Shown here one piece after another: positions 1 to 13,000 of a stretch of DNA of 64,000 nucleotides (position 1 is its first letter; each line of letters opens with the position of its first letter). The stretch is from Haliclystus octoradiatus. Its lineage: Eukaryota; Cnidaria; Staurozoa; Stauromedusae; Haliclystidae. Position numbers and translations under genes: made by a program. The DNA lies in the NCBI GenBank assembly GCA_916610825.1, contig OU744446.1, positions 6,536,309 to 6,600,308 on the forward strand, given 5' to 3'. The notes under the pieces are model-generated. The model saw only the letters and a program-made list of their open reading frames with translations, was not told the origin of the DNA and searched no databases.

Positions 1-60
1 TTGGTTCTTCACCAAGACTTCCATCTGTATGTCGATATTGGTTGAACCATTGGTTGCTAG
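1..60 (+). repeat. Partial copy of the sequence near 2925
   Basis: TTCACCAAGACTTCCA and the following bases recur at about 2930-2990 with scattered mismatches, so both are fragments of one dispersed repeat; the window edge truncates this copy. Confidence 0.45.
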
Positions 61-204
61 CCTACACCTAGCGAATTGACTTTGGTTAATATATTAACAT
101 CACAACCCGTTTATTATGATTTATGACAAAATTTTGGGTTTTCCTCAAACAGGGATATTAACGAGGTTACACTATACTACTTAGGATCTGTTTTACTGAT
201 TTAG

Positions 205-315
205 CCAATGGCAATGATGCAAACAGAATCAATACCTGACTCACCAAAAAAAGAGAAAGTGATTGTCAGTTGGGAAGAATCGACATCAATCAATCTACTT
301 GTTACTTTATACAAG
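205..315 (+). CDS. Exon of NT-C2 domain gene (first visible exon)
   Basis: Open exon of 37 codons bounded by an acceptor (TTTAG, ends 204) and a donor (AAG|GTGATT at 316), phase 0 at both ends. The translation ends with a beta-strand-like stretch (VIVSWEES, then INLLVTLYK) that I read as resembling the strands of the NT-type C2 domain known from EHBP1 (pattern VVWPVPEN..ITVTLFKD). The next exon continues this pattern. NT-C2 domains are thought to bind membranes. It may not be the first exon: the window starts only 204 bases upstream, and methionines at codons 2, 4 and 5 could serve as starts. The family call rests on short motif similarity seen by eye. Confidence 0.5.
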
Positions 316-990
316 GTGATTTTAACAGTTGATAGGCCTAACAATCAAACTTGCTTTTATGGTCCCTCTGGACTGTTATTTTAAAATTGGTTGTCTGTAG
401 GTAGCCTGCGTATAGTCTTTGTGTAGTCCGTCTGCCTCTGCGCATTAGCACCGAGTTAATATAGGCCTACTGATTGTTCTCTCCAACTGGAAGTCTATTA
501 TGGCTGTCTTATAGAATATGTGAATAGAAAAAGTGAATGATATTTAAAATAATGAAAATTGAGTAACAGCAGGAACCTACACTACATAGATATTTAGTTA
601 ATTTGAATTCAGTAAAAATACTTACTGCGCCAATACTCAGACGGACTATACAAATAAAACGTTTGTCTGCGCGCACACTATCTGTAGGCTAATGGCCACG
701 TTTTCCATATGTGCTCAATTTCATCTTATGCAGTGTGTTTTACAAAGGTTGGTAAATTGAGAGTCAAAAACATTGACACCCTTATGAGCCAGGGTTATTA
801 ATCAAAAATTACAATGATCAGTGTCCGAGCCATCTGTAAAACAGATGGCTCCATGGTCTGTGTTTGTTGTCATAAAGTCTTTCCAAGAAAGTTTCAAGCG
901 ATTTGAATATTTTCTAATTAGTTTCTTTAAATATATGCTAATACAGGTACATGTAGTAGTAGGTTAAACAATCCATATTTTCTTTTATAG
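316..990 (+). other. Intron
   Basis: Intron between the two NT-C2 exons. No open frame or clear repeat apart from a short palindrome near 815-855 (GAGCCATCTGTAAAACAGAT type). Confidence 0.4.
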
Positions 991-1044
991 GATGGTGAAA
1001 ACACTTCATTCAAGAAAAAAGAATACACATTTGTTCTGGAAGAC
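991..1044 (+). CDS. Exon 2 of NT-C2 domain gene
   Basis: A short 18-codon exon between a good acceptor (TTTTATAG, ends 990) and a GTATGT donor at 1045, phase 0 on both sides, so it joins the exon ending at 315 in frame. The peptide DGENTSFKKKEYTFVLED matches the NT-C2 pattern KDP..EEFEDKEWTFVIED of EHBP1-type proteins, directly continuing the LYK end of the previous exon. This two-exon continuity is the main support for the domain call. The next exon should start in phase 0 and end in phase 2; I could not find it before 6924. Confidence 0.5.
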
Positions 1045-1249
1045 GTATGTGTCACAATTTTTTTTATATGAGAAAGAACAATTTTAGAAAAAGAACAAGA
1101 ATCATGTTGTTAAACTAAGGCCAAACTTACAAACATTTCATAGAACATCCACAGGACATAAATGTTCATTTTCAATTTCATTTACCAAACAAAACATTCT
1201 GTTTTGTCCAATGTTCGTTGTGCAAATTTATTTTCGACTAGGAGTCTAA

Positions 1250-2200
1250 AACATTTGGATGTAGGCAGGTCTTAAACACGGAAGACGCAGAGAGATTTAC
1301 GGAAGAGTTGAAGTATAGGTATGTATTGTGTTTTTGAGTATCAGAATGAGACAACGGGTTGGTGATTTGCCGCCTTTCTTGTCGTTTATCTGCCGCTAGC
1401 GTCAGAAAAACACAAGTGTAGTGAATGAACAGAACATAAAAATCAATATTTATTAAGCCGAGTATGTTAAAAGCAAACATATAAGGACGTTGTTGACACC
1501 AGAACTATCAATGGTACTATTCAAAGGCTTCAAAAGGAATAAAAATGAGTAGTTAGATAGTAATCGCATATTTCATTTAATTTATCTCAAAATGTTTTGT
1601 ACTACAGCATAATATTGGTACATGTTTGCTAAATAGTAGCGTTGGTAGTGCTCAATATTCAAAATCAGAGCTTCAACATTAAATAAAATGAGTCAGTCTT
1701 GCCTGATGATCGCCAATGGTGTGATTTGTGAAACTGGAGTGGCGAGAATTCATATGTCTCTTTCTTGATTCGTTTTTTTATTTAGTAAATATATAACTTG
1801 GTTAGATAGTAAGATTCTTGGTAATATGGATGCATTGCTTTTTAGACATTCTAGTCATAGACATTATACATTCATATAATATTGTAAATTATACACACCA
1901 TTATAAATGTTTTTTTTATCATCGAATAGACTTAATAACATAACTCAAGCTGATTGAAGATCGAAGCAATGAATATTGTTGCCTCTCGATGGTATTTGCT
2001 TTCACGTTTGTGTTCCAGTTCATTCACTACACTTGTGTTTTCCGCTGCTAGCGGCAGATAAATGACAGGAATTGCGGCAGATCACCAGCCCGTAATCTCA
2101 TTCTGATACACAAAAACACAATATAAACCTCTATTTCAACTCTTCCGTAAATCTCTCCACGTGTTCCGCGTTTAAGACCTGCCGTTTGGATATTCTGCGG
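1250..2200. repeat. Long inverted repeat (foldback element)
   Basis: The arm at about 1254-1430 is the diverged reverse complement of about 2020-2196: the same run (ACACTTGTGTTTT, TGCCGCTAGCG type core, AACTCTTCCGTAAATCTCT, TAAGACCTGCC) occurs in mirror order. About 600 bases lie between the arms. Best read as a foldback or non-autonomous DNA transposon; no transposase frame is present. Confidence 0.65.
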
Positions 2201-3429
2201 AAGCATTTGAATGTTGAAGAACTTGCGTCTCATGCTATTCTTGTCTCTGCTCTGTGACTGGTTGTTCGATTGTTGAATCTACAATAATAGCAATCGTAAC
2301 AATCTTCCATAGTTTTCAAAGGGACGACTAAAAATGTATCTAGATCCATTGTCGAGGACAACATTTGAATTAAATCTCTCTTAATATTTTTATACAAGTA
2401 AATTTTATGTGGCATATTATGACTAACCAATTTCTCATGGCATTAGAAACATAGCGAACATAGAAACAAGATCACATTATGCCTAATATAAGAGAGAGAA
2501 GACTGTTCTATCATTTGGCACCCTGTCGATGTTCGGTGACAAAACACAGAACAGTAATGGAAATGTTCTGTGAAAAATGTTCTTCCATTTGGGCCTAGCT
2601 TTAGGCTTTCAATATCTTCTTTAATGGTTGGCAGCCCTCATGATTTGTAATTCGCAAGGTGCAGTAGAGGTGTTGAACCGATCAAACAATAGAATCACAG
2701 CAGGACAGCTTTTACAAGGGCAGTAATTTTACGGTCAAACCCTTCTTAACTCAAATGCATATAAAATGGTCATAGAGACGGGAAAAAGATTACAGAATTG
2801 CTTTATGATGTCTGAATTTTTATATATCACGATTCCATTCTCAAAATATGAATTGGACTTTCAGCAAAGTCTTAAATGAGATTAGAATGTGCTATATTTA
2901 GCAAAGGTTTGTACTAGTAGTGTCTGGTGCTTCACCAAGACTTCCAGCTGTGTGTTGATATTTGTCGCATGACTGCATCTTGCGAATTGCACCTACTGAT
3001 TTGTATTGTAGATTGTTGGTCCAACAAAGAAACGTTTGGCTATTTTCCCATTGAATGTTGCTCAATATGCCAGTATGGAATATGAAAGGTAGGAAACTAA
3101 AATGAAAGCTTGCAATATTAAGCCTAAACTGTTCTGTTATATTTAAAATGTAGGCTATCATTAAAACTTTTAACAGGATTTAATTAGTTTTAATCAACCT
3201 ATAGATTCATACATGCAGTCTTATTTGAATTGAATGACACCATGTAATTTGTATACATAAACCAGTAAGCAATGTGATCAAAAATCATGATTATATAGAA
3301 GTCACTGATCTAAATGTGATCATTATTTACAGACAATGTAGCAGAAAATAATACAAGAACAGGAAAACATTTTTGTCTTTGGAATTTTGGCTAGTTGTCC
3401 AGTAACATAGTTCCCAGGTTTATACCTCT

Positions 3430-3575
3430 GCAAAAAATTGACTGAGTTCATGACAAGTTCTTGAACTTTTTGAGCATTCATGGGCTGTTCATGAACTCTT
3501 TATATAAAGTTTGTAAACTTTTTGAACATTTGTGGACTGTTCATGAACGCCTTCTAAACAGTTCATGAAGGTTTT
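3430..3575. repeat. Short diverged tandem repeats with GTTCATGAAC palindrome
   Basis: Two units of about 60 bases (ACTTTTTGAGCATTCATGGG against ACTTTTTGAACATTTGTGGA) each followed by a GTTCATGAAC palindrome, with further partial copies of the palindrome around. Confidence 0.5.
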
Positions 3576-3584
3576 CATTAAAGG

Positions 3585-4125
3585 GTTACCACACACTTTG
3601 CCGTGTTTTTATTCATATTTACTACACGGGAAATAGATAGTAAATAGTGATACAAACACAACAATAATGCTTTCAACACTTCCCGGGTGTCTTCTGCCAT
3701 TCCCAAGTATAGTAAATATGAATACAAACACGGCAAAAGCATGTGGTATCCTTTTCTAAAATAAAACAAATTTCATAATCAAGTTTGTTCATATTGCGGA
3801 AGGTCGCACGAATCTTGAATTAATGATTTAAAATTCAATTTAAATTCAATATTTTCACTTACTAAAATGTCCTTGGATCAAATTCAAACTTCAAAACGTT
3901 AGTCTTTCTTATTTAATAGAGATAGCTTTGTTGATATTATTTCTTTCGTAATGCATTGCAGTTCCCTATTCTTTTTTAGCTTTGAGAATCTGACAAAGTT
4001 GTATCGACAAATTTGAACGGGAATTTTCGAAATAATGTTTTCCTTGTATTTCCAAACACACTGACCAATCAATCAAATTGCAGAATTATGTTGGAATATT
4101 ATGTCATAGTTTAGAAGAACAGTTC
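3585..4125. repeat. Dispersed repeat with palindromic head (copy 1)
   Basis: The head (3585-3757) is an inverted repeat: CACACTTTGCCGTGTTTTTA mirrors AATACAAACACGGCAAAAGC. Parts of this head and of its tail (about 4050-4115) recur in order at 14455-14720, showing a family member of roughly 270-540 bases. Confidence 0.55.
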
Positions 4126-4514
4126 ATGAAAATTTGGCCATCTAACGTTCATTAATTGTTTTTACAGGGGCATGCTTTGTCAGACCATGTCCATTTTTCG
4201 AGCAGTGTAGGAATCCTCGGATATCATTAAGAGAGACTCATTATTAACAACACATGTAACCTATTTGTAAGAACATATTTAATTCATAAATGACAAATAT
4301 GAGACAGAAACAGAAAAACTTCATCAACAACACGTATTATCAAACAATCTAAATACTACACTTCACCCAGATTTATAACAATATAAATCTCACAACAAAT
4401 TACTATATGACACTATTGATCATCCAGGTATCTCGACCATAGTCATCATTGGTTTCATGTAGACCTATGTTGTTGAAGTTCTGTACTACTGATAGTGTAA
4501 AAGTAGTAATTGAG

Positions 4515-4812
4515 ACTGTATCGCCCCACCGTACCACTCCTTTATTTCTAGAGGAGTTGCTCTTTTCGCCAAGAAGAATTATTGTAAATGCTTGTAAATG
4601 ATCCTAGTCACGACACTGCAGATCAATTTGAACAAATTTCATAACGGCTAAGCCTTGATTGTTGATGTGCTGCGATATGCCACAGCTGCTCATAGTGCGA
4701 TTCCTTCTGGACCATTTCATCTGCCATCAGAAAATGGTACCCTGCTGATTTTTAGATAAAGTCATGGCTGAGTTTACCTTTGGAGATTTGAACCACAGTC
4801 AACCAGGCATGA
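4515..4812 (-). mobile_element. tRNA-derived SINE, diverged copy
   Basis: On the minus strand it starts with a B-box-like GTGGTTCAAATC (reverse complement at about 4788-4800). It runs through the body shared with the SINE at 26380-26758 (CTGCAGTGTCG type block, CCACTCCTCTA-like tail) to the tail near 4515. Sequence drift is high; it is an old copy. Confidence 0.6.
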
Positions 4813-6537
4813 TCAAACCCTCTTTTTCCTACCATCTACTCTTAACAGTTTATGTCCATCTATTATGCAAAATGAATATACAATGATGTCGATGACCATG
4901 ATGATTTTTTCAACTATAATTAATTGTTTATAAATTTTGTTGCTATTTTTAGTATACCACTTGATATGGATTTCCGTTGCTTGTCCAATAAAGTATCTGG
5001 TGTGATGGCTGGTTTGCAAATCCGTTGTGAATTTATCAAAACAGGTCATGCAAGGTAAAAATTGGACATATTCTGCCGTCGTCCTGGTCAAATTGTTTCT
5101 CCACCTGGGCAGTTTCAGAATCACTATCCATAAATATTTGTAATATGAACATTTGCTTCACTAAAGTAGCTAATGAAACTTAATTGCATGTTGAGGATGA
5201 ATTAATATTTATAGAACTGTTGAATATAATCTCGAACTGATAAAGGCTCAGTGATCTCCAATGGCTCAGTAGATATGGACATGATGACATAAGTTGACCT
5301 TGTCATTATCATTTGGTATTCACCTTCCCTTTGATCAATAACTGTTTTAGCCAATGATTGACAGACTAACTTTAAACAGATAACAAATACTGGTAAGATG
5401 AATTTTAATATATTTTATACGTAATATATATATATTTAGAACATATCGAGGATCTGCTACGATGTATTCTTGCAATTTGATTGGTTAACGCCAATAACTC
5501 CATTTCACCATAGCTGAGCTTGACCCCGTCGATTTGAAGAAATTTATGAAATTACCAAGCAACCGATAATTATTTAACATGGTAGGCCTATTATAAACTG
5601 GCAAGCAATAAAAAGCAAATACAGTGAATATTCGTAGAGTCATATACAATTTCATTGAGTTTCTGTTTCATGCAGTTTCTCTGTTGTTCAAAATAAATCA
5701 AATGGCTCTGGGTGAAATATCTGAGCTAGTAAACAAACATGTTTAAAGTGTAGGCCTACAGAAGCATTTTGCACAAATTAACAATTCAAAAACAATTTGC
5801 CTAACTTTTACAGTATTTATAATTGTAAAAACGTAACATAACTTCATTTCATTAATACATCCCCTCATCCTTTTATGGCCAGTTTTTTCAAGTTCCTAGA
5901 TATAAGTATAAGCACTAAATTCCTGGCATAGAAAGGAAAGCTTTCGATAAACTACCAAAACCAAAACATAGGCTAAACAAATTCAACCGCTAAAATTTCA
6001 AATAATTAAACCATTTCTCCAAATAAAAGTTAGCAGCATTGTAAAGAGTTATCATCAATTCAATAAACTGCTCTTTTAAATAGGCAATTAGCAAACATTT
6101 AGTCAATAAATCTTTCTTAGTTTCATTTCTTTCTTCGCGTCCACGGCTTTTTACGAAATTCTTCAAATTATAGGTAAGAAACATTTTCTTTCCTTTTCAA
6201 GTTTTTCCAGTCCGTTTTCCATAATGAATAACACACATAAGAACATAGAAAATATTTTTTAAAGATAAGAATCCATGACTATGTAAAAAAACGATGTTAC
6301 ATATCCATTCTTTAATTTCAAGAAGAGAAATATAAATTTCCCGATATCAATTTTTCCTCGCAGCTTTTAGTTGATTTAAAAAAGACAAGTGTACAGCTTT
6401 TGACTCAGCTTTCTTCCTGTGACGTCACGAAAATAGGAGAATTGCACACTTGATCTTGGATTGTAAAGATCAGATAATGCTCTGAAAAAACGTCCTCAAC
6501 AGTCACAAATCGGGACTGGCTATGTTCTAAACCAAAT

Positions 6538-6715
6538 AGTTCATACTTTCCGTGAACTATGCTCTGATAGCACCACTCGAGTCACTTCAGGAGAAAACTC
6601 GAAGGCGAAAATTACTTGCCGAGGTGGCTCGTAATTTTCTGATGCCTTCTCGCTTTCTCCTTACGTGCCTCTCGTGGTGCTATCAGAGCATAGTTCACGG
6701 AAAGTATGAATTATT
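6538..6715. mobile_element. Palindromic MITE
   Basis: Near-perfect hairpin: CATACTTTCCGTGAACTATG at 6543 is mirrored by CATAGTTCACGGAAAGTATG ending near 6711, followed inward by GCTCTGATAGCACCA and its mirror TGGTGCTATCAGAGC, then a shorter GAGAAA/TTTCTC arm. The loop is small. No coding capacity. Confidence 0.75.
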
Positions 6716-6923
6716 TGTTTAATATATAATATATATTTATCAAGAATGCCATTATATGTTGTGTGTTTCTACCATAACTGTTTCAGAACACAGAACAGTC
6801 AATAGGCCTACAGCTTTAGAAATGTTCAATTGAGTCGATTTTGATATTGACCTGTTGGCCGATGACTAGGCTTACATTGTAATATTTCATTGTATCCTCA
6901 AACTTCAATTACATTTTCTGTAG

Positions 6924-7073
6924 GGACATTGACATGGAAAGTAATTTTAGTCATATCAGTGATGAAGACCATGGTTTATCAGATGGTGATAACAGAATGA
7001 ATGATTTTGATTTTGAATTTCTATCTCCTTTGAAGAATGGTGATAGTGGTGTGATGCAATCAAGAGCAACTCT
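6924..7073 (+). CDS. Exon: acidic N-terminal region
   Basis: Acceptor TTTCTGTAG, donor GTAAGT. Frame enters needing two bases from an upstream exon and leaves with two bases (CT|A, Leu). Residues are rich in Asp, Ser and Asn (SDEDHGLSDGDN). A methionine at 6934 could be the start if the NT-C2 exons belong to a different transcript. Confidence 0.75.
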
Positions 7074-10000
7074 GTAAGTCATTTAACTATTGTAGACGAG
7101 ACTGGAGTAATGAGTCAGGGCTGAACAGGGAGATGTGTATTAATGTACAGACGTCAGACAGGGTATCAATACCATTATGGCTAGGTGCGATGAGTGGTCA
7201 TACACAGGGTCTGACAAATGTAGGAATCCTGGAATCCTAGATTCCTGAAGATTAGACAAATTGTCACTCTGATTGCATTTTTTAGGGGTAATGATCCCGC
7301 AAAGCAAAACATTAGAACAACATGTGCGAATAGAATTTTTTTCTCTATCTAAAAAAGAAAACTCCCAATATCTGAGATATATACTATAATATCCCGGGAT
7401 AAAAAAGCACTTGTGCTTACTAGGTGACTCTCAATCATTGTTGACTGTAAACTTGTTTACATGTAAAACATGCTATTATAGTGTTATTTTGCTGCTCTCT
7501 AGATCCAATGAACAAATCATGAAAGAATTGAATATATCAGAAAAGCAATTCACTCATGCTAGACTTGATACCAATGATGTTGATAATAATGACCAAATGG
7601 AAGCTAGATTAACAAAACGAAGTGATGCTCGTCAAGGTAAACCCTGTCAATCTTGTTTATAAATGAGTAATTATCTATGGCTAATGATGCATGCCAAAAT
7701 TATACTAAGCAATTGGCGCACAGTTCCCTATGAGCTATTAGGGAGGTTTAGATTTTTTGTCGAGACGAGATCTTTCACGAGTTTCATTTTGTGTAGCCTG
7801 GAGCTGAGTCATATTTGTGATACATTTGATGGAACCTTTAGAAACCCGTGAAACAGAATAAACGAAATTTTTTATCTGACCATCGATTTTAAGAAAAAAG
7901 ACACATCAAAAACAATGAAAATAAACATTTAATTGTCGTACATTACCTAAGTATAAGACCAGAGTTAATCTGTTACAATAGTTGATAATATTATGAGTGT
8001 GTATTGGAGAAGAAAGCAGGCTAGTCACTGTAAAACGTTGCAAACAAGCTCGTTTGAATATTAAAGATATACTTGAAATTAATTTAAATTCTCTCTCTGA
8101 CTGCCTGAGGATGATTTTAGAATAAATCGAAACTGTAACAAAATATGGTGTCTTTTCCTTATCGCTGCTCAACATAATGAAATGAAAAATAAATTTCTGT
8201 TTCATAAATGATTCAAGAAAATTTATGAATAATTATTCAGGATATCAAAAAATTTATTAAAAACTTTTCTCAAGACATTTAAGTCATATAAAATATACCT
8301 TTGAAGTGTAAGTGTTCTAATCTTTTAATAAACAACCAGCAACAAATATACTTTAAAATCTGTCTAATTACATACCGGTAGTACTTTTGGTAGGCTTGGT
8401 AGTTTGATAGCTTGTGATAATTTTAAAGCATTTTAATTTTTCGCAATTTGTCAAGCTTTTTAACCATAAACATACTTTGACGATACTCATCTTTCAAATC
8501 AATTTCAATGTGAATAGTATATTGAGTTGACAGACTCTCGTATGTGGAATTGTGCCTGACTATAAACTTGTGAAAACTAAACGAAATTTTTCAGAATCTC
8601 GTAAATCTCCAAACAACAAATCACGACTTTCGCGGCATCCCCCTTGTTTTGATCCTAATACGCATGCGTGATGACGTAACTCGTGAAAGATCTCGTCTCT
8701 TCAAAAAATCTAAACCTCCGTATTGATATTTGGCGCACGAGAGGTACGTAAGGAGAAAACAAGAAGTCATCAGAAAATTACAAGCCATCTGGGCGAATGA
8801 TTTTAACCTTCGAGTTTTCTCCTGAAGTGACTCGAGTGAATTGTGAAAAGTGCATTTGTTATGAAGGGGTTAATTAATCATTCATGAACGCATGAACTCC
8901 TTTTACATGATGTGATATCAGCAGTAGCGCTAGAATAATAACTATGGTAAAAGTCACGACTGTTAGGCTATGTAATAGTTGTCAACGAGGAAGACAGAGG
9001 TAACAATGCATATGTTTTCCCTAGAAATGGTAGAAACAAGGGTAAAAAAGCTAAGTTCTGCTACTAAAGTACGTCACCATGTCAGTGCTTTAGTAAGTGG
9101 TTCATCATCAAAACCAAAAGTAGCAAAGACAAAGTCAAAGAAACCACTAACTGGTACATTAAGAGCATTTCTGCATGGCAAAAATAAGGTATTAAAGTTT
9201 GGTTTATATATACAGTCAAACCTGGTATAACAATCACCTCTACAGATTGGCCACCTGCCTATAGTGGTCACTCTTGCAATGTCTATAATAGCATTTTCTA
9301 TTGAATCAACCCTCAGATATAAAGGCCACCTGTCTATAGTGGTCAATATATCTACCTCTCATAGATGGATGTTATATACAGGTCTCACTGTATATGCTAT
9401 TATTACATTAGACAGTGTTAGGCCTATACAGTTGATTGTAGAACTCGCAAATGTTATATATAAATGATACTCATATAATGTAAGAATTTATAGTAATTTG
9501 ATTGGCTAACGTCGGGTTCGGATCATGAAAACCAAAGCAACTTAGTAATCAGGTTTAGAGTCAAAAATACTCCAAATTTGCAAATAATTATAAACAAACT
9601 TTTTTACTGAACATTGTTGATAATGTATTTCAAAGTTATAAAATTCAGATCAGTTTTATTCTCTGTGGTATCATTAAAACGGTTTATTTGAGAGTAAAAC
9701 ATTGAAAACAGTTCTTGCTGATGAGTGTCCTTCTCCTGAAAGTCCCATTGTCGAATTTAATGGCTATTTTTGATCTAAAATTCATCTCATCGTGCTAGTA
9801 GTTAAATCATATTTTTGCAGAAACCTAAAACCTATTTTACAATTTAATTATACTGATTGATATGACCCAAAGGAACCAATTTTTATGTGCACAATAGCAT
9901 CCACTTAAGTTACTTATGCAGTAATTAGATATGAGGTGGTAATATGAGGTGGTATGCATTTAACATAAAATGATTGGCTACTGGTCGTTCAAATTCAAAT

Positions 10001-13000
10001 AGCAATTTATTTTTTATTATTTTCTTTAGCCAAGACGGTCTGTTTCAACAAATAATATTCCTTTCGAATGTGATCAGGTATTTATATATTCAAAAAGTAA
10101 TTAGATATTTCATTTTGTTATTTCACATGATTTTGTTGTATTTCTATACTTATCTTATCTGATTTATCATACACATATGTTAAATTGGTTAATAATTTTG
10201 ATTCCATGACGGTTGAGTAAAAAAAAAGTGATGTAGACGGTGTTGCCCTACCGAACGCACCCGTACAACTCCTCTATTTCTAGATGAGTGACTTCTGAAG
10301 TTCGGTTGCTCTGCCATCTGAGCTAATCCGCCCTATGGATGAGTAATAGAAATAGCCATGTGAATACCCTACCATAGGCATGCTAAAAGGCGTCCTAACC
10401 AGAGCCATCTATTTACAAGAGTTGGGACACTTCTGCCATTTTTGTATCTTTTTGCCTGGACCCGAGCACGTTTTTAACAGTGCGCATGTGCAAGAGAATA
10501 TTGTGTGTTTTTTCAGCCATATTGTATTGTATTTTTTCGCGCGTTTCACTTGAAATGATTGAGAACCTGTTTTCAAAAGAACAAAGATGGCATCCAAAAA
10601 TCACGTGACTGGCATCTGTCCAATTGGAGACGATAGCGGCACATGAAAGCGTGTCCCAACTCTTGTAAATAGATGGCTCTGGTCCTAACTTCTGTTTTAC
10701 TCATAGAGGTGTGTGTTTTTCCTCAAAGCAATGGCAACACAAAACCTTATATCCTGGGGGTACATGTGATGCGACACTCACAAGAAAAATTTTGAGTAAA
10801 ATTGGGGCAATTTTAAGACATGAAAGTGCAAAATTGTCAAAATTTGAAGGTATTGAAGTACTGAGCATATACCACATCCATTTTTCGGGTAATAAATATT
10901 AGAAAGCCTCCCCCAAGAAATTGAGGGGCACATAGTTGCGGTTGTGGATGGTAAATTCTCATTACTGCATGGCGTCACACACAACAGTGCTTATCAAGTT
11001 AATGGCAGATAGGTTCTTATTTTCAGAGTTAATATACAAATCAAATTCAGTAGGTTTCAACTGCTTCCTTGTTTTTTACAAAATGTTGATTCCTGGGTAA
11101 CCACGAATACCCTTCTGATCAAATGTTGTGCTCTTATTGTCAATAATAAGGGGACCCGTCTTGTTTCCATTGATCAGATTTTTAGATGCTCTATTTTTCA
11201 TATACCGTCACATCTGTTAATAGATCCACCAGGTGATCTGCTATTGCACCAACCCTGTATACAAACAAAGGCATCAGGATTCCCCTGACAAGGGGCTAAA
11301 TATCCCATGCCCCCTTCCTCTGATACAACCCCTGTATGTTTCACTTTACTACGATGACATAATTTTATTTTTTTTGCATTTTAGAATAAATTTGCAACTT
11401 TACCAACTGATCTGCATCGCAGTTTTGATGAGGTATCGCAATTATCATTGACCCTTTGAGCTTTAATTTATCCATATTACTAGTATAATTATTCAGCAGC
11501 TATACATAATTAGGCCTACCTTGGGAATATTATTCAAACTGTTCTAAATTGAAAATCAAATTGAATCTTACGTGCATTAGGCTTATCTATCGTCTGAATG
11601 AGGGAGCATCCATAAAATAAAGTACGTACACAGTAAACGTTCCAATATTTCATACCCCCTCCCCTTCTGCATACGTACTAAAAATTTTCCACCCCCATCC
11701 CCGCATTTTTACGAAATTGAAAGAAAATTGATTTAATCATCAATAAACTGATAATTAATAGCATTATCATCTTCCAAAAATTGACATGCAGAGACAGTCA
11801 AAATGTGTACTTACGTTGATGACACCCTCTCCCCCTTTACGCATCTGTAAGCTTTTGTTATGATACCCTCCCCCTCAACTGAGTACATACTTTATGGATG
11901 TCTCTTAATACGATCTTGATCAAATTCAACAGTACTAGATAATTGAAAAAATTACTTGAATTTCGAGCTACTACTTATGATTTTGAAAGTTTAGAAACTA
12001 TAATGAGAAGATTTGTCCCAGCAAGGACAACATGATTTTCATTTGAAACAACATTTCAACAGTAGCTTCTATCATCCATATACCTGTCATTCAAAGTTCA
12101 GGTTCGTTATAGCATTATTTTTATACTTTATAAATTCATATCTGTAGGATAATCGTTAGACGATGACTCAAGATAATCACACAGTGGAGTTATCAACAGA
12201 ATGAATATATTAGTATCACTACACTTATATATATGACATAGAAATGAGGCTACATAACAAAGAGGCTAGACTATATATTGATTATCACACAATATCTTTA
12301 TTTAAAAATTATAAAAAATACCGTCTGATGATCGTGAAATAAACACGTGAAACTTGGAGTTACGGAAAGGCTTTGCCTCATTTTTGTCTCAATTTTATAT
12401 TATGCTCTGTTTTAACAAACATTGAGCACTTTCACATATGTGTTTTACCTCATATTACATTATTATTTTATTTAAAAATTATATACAGTGAAACCTGTAT
12501 ATAACGGTCAGCTATCAGAGGTAGATAAATTGACCACTATAGACAGGTGACCTTTATATACAGGTTTGATTCAATAGAAAATACCATTTTAGAGATTGCA
12601 AGAGTGACCACAATAGACAGGTGGCCGTTGTATAGAGGTGACCGTTATAACAGGTTTGACTGTATACGGTACGTAAACTATCGAAACACTGTTACAGATG
12701 TGTTATATAATGATACATGTATTTTTTATCTTCTAGGAAGAATTGCCATCGTCTCGTACTACATTTTTAAATCAAAAGAGCATCGATGAATCAGAATTTG
12801 CCTTGGAAAGTCAAGAGAGAGTCAGGTAATATGTCACTAAAGATTGGTAGGGATTTTATTTTCAGAACACATGAATTTGTATACTTTTTCTCAAACACTT
12901 CATATCATGAATTTGACCATATGTTGGTAAGTGTAGTGTTCACCTGATATTAATGTTTGAATTGTGTGGAGATAACGGCCATTTTGTTGTCTTTTAAATT

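Larger units (their letters stand above)
1045..6923 (+). other. Long presumed intron, missing NT-C2 exon
   Basis: No splice-compatible coding exon could be recognised, although at least one exon (entry phase 0, exit phase 2) is needed to link 1044 to 6924. The stretch holds several repeats listed separately: an inverted repeat at 1250-2200, a tandem motif at 3430-3575, a family repeat at 3585-4125, a SINE at 4515-4812 and a palindrome at 6538-6715. Confidence 0.4.
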
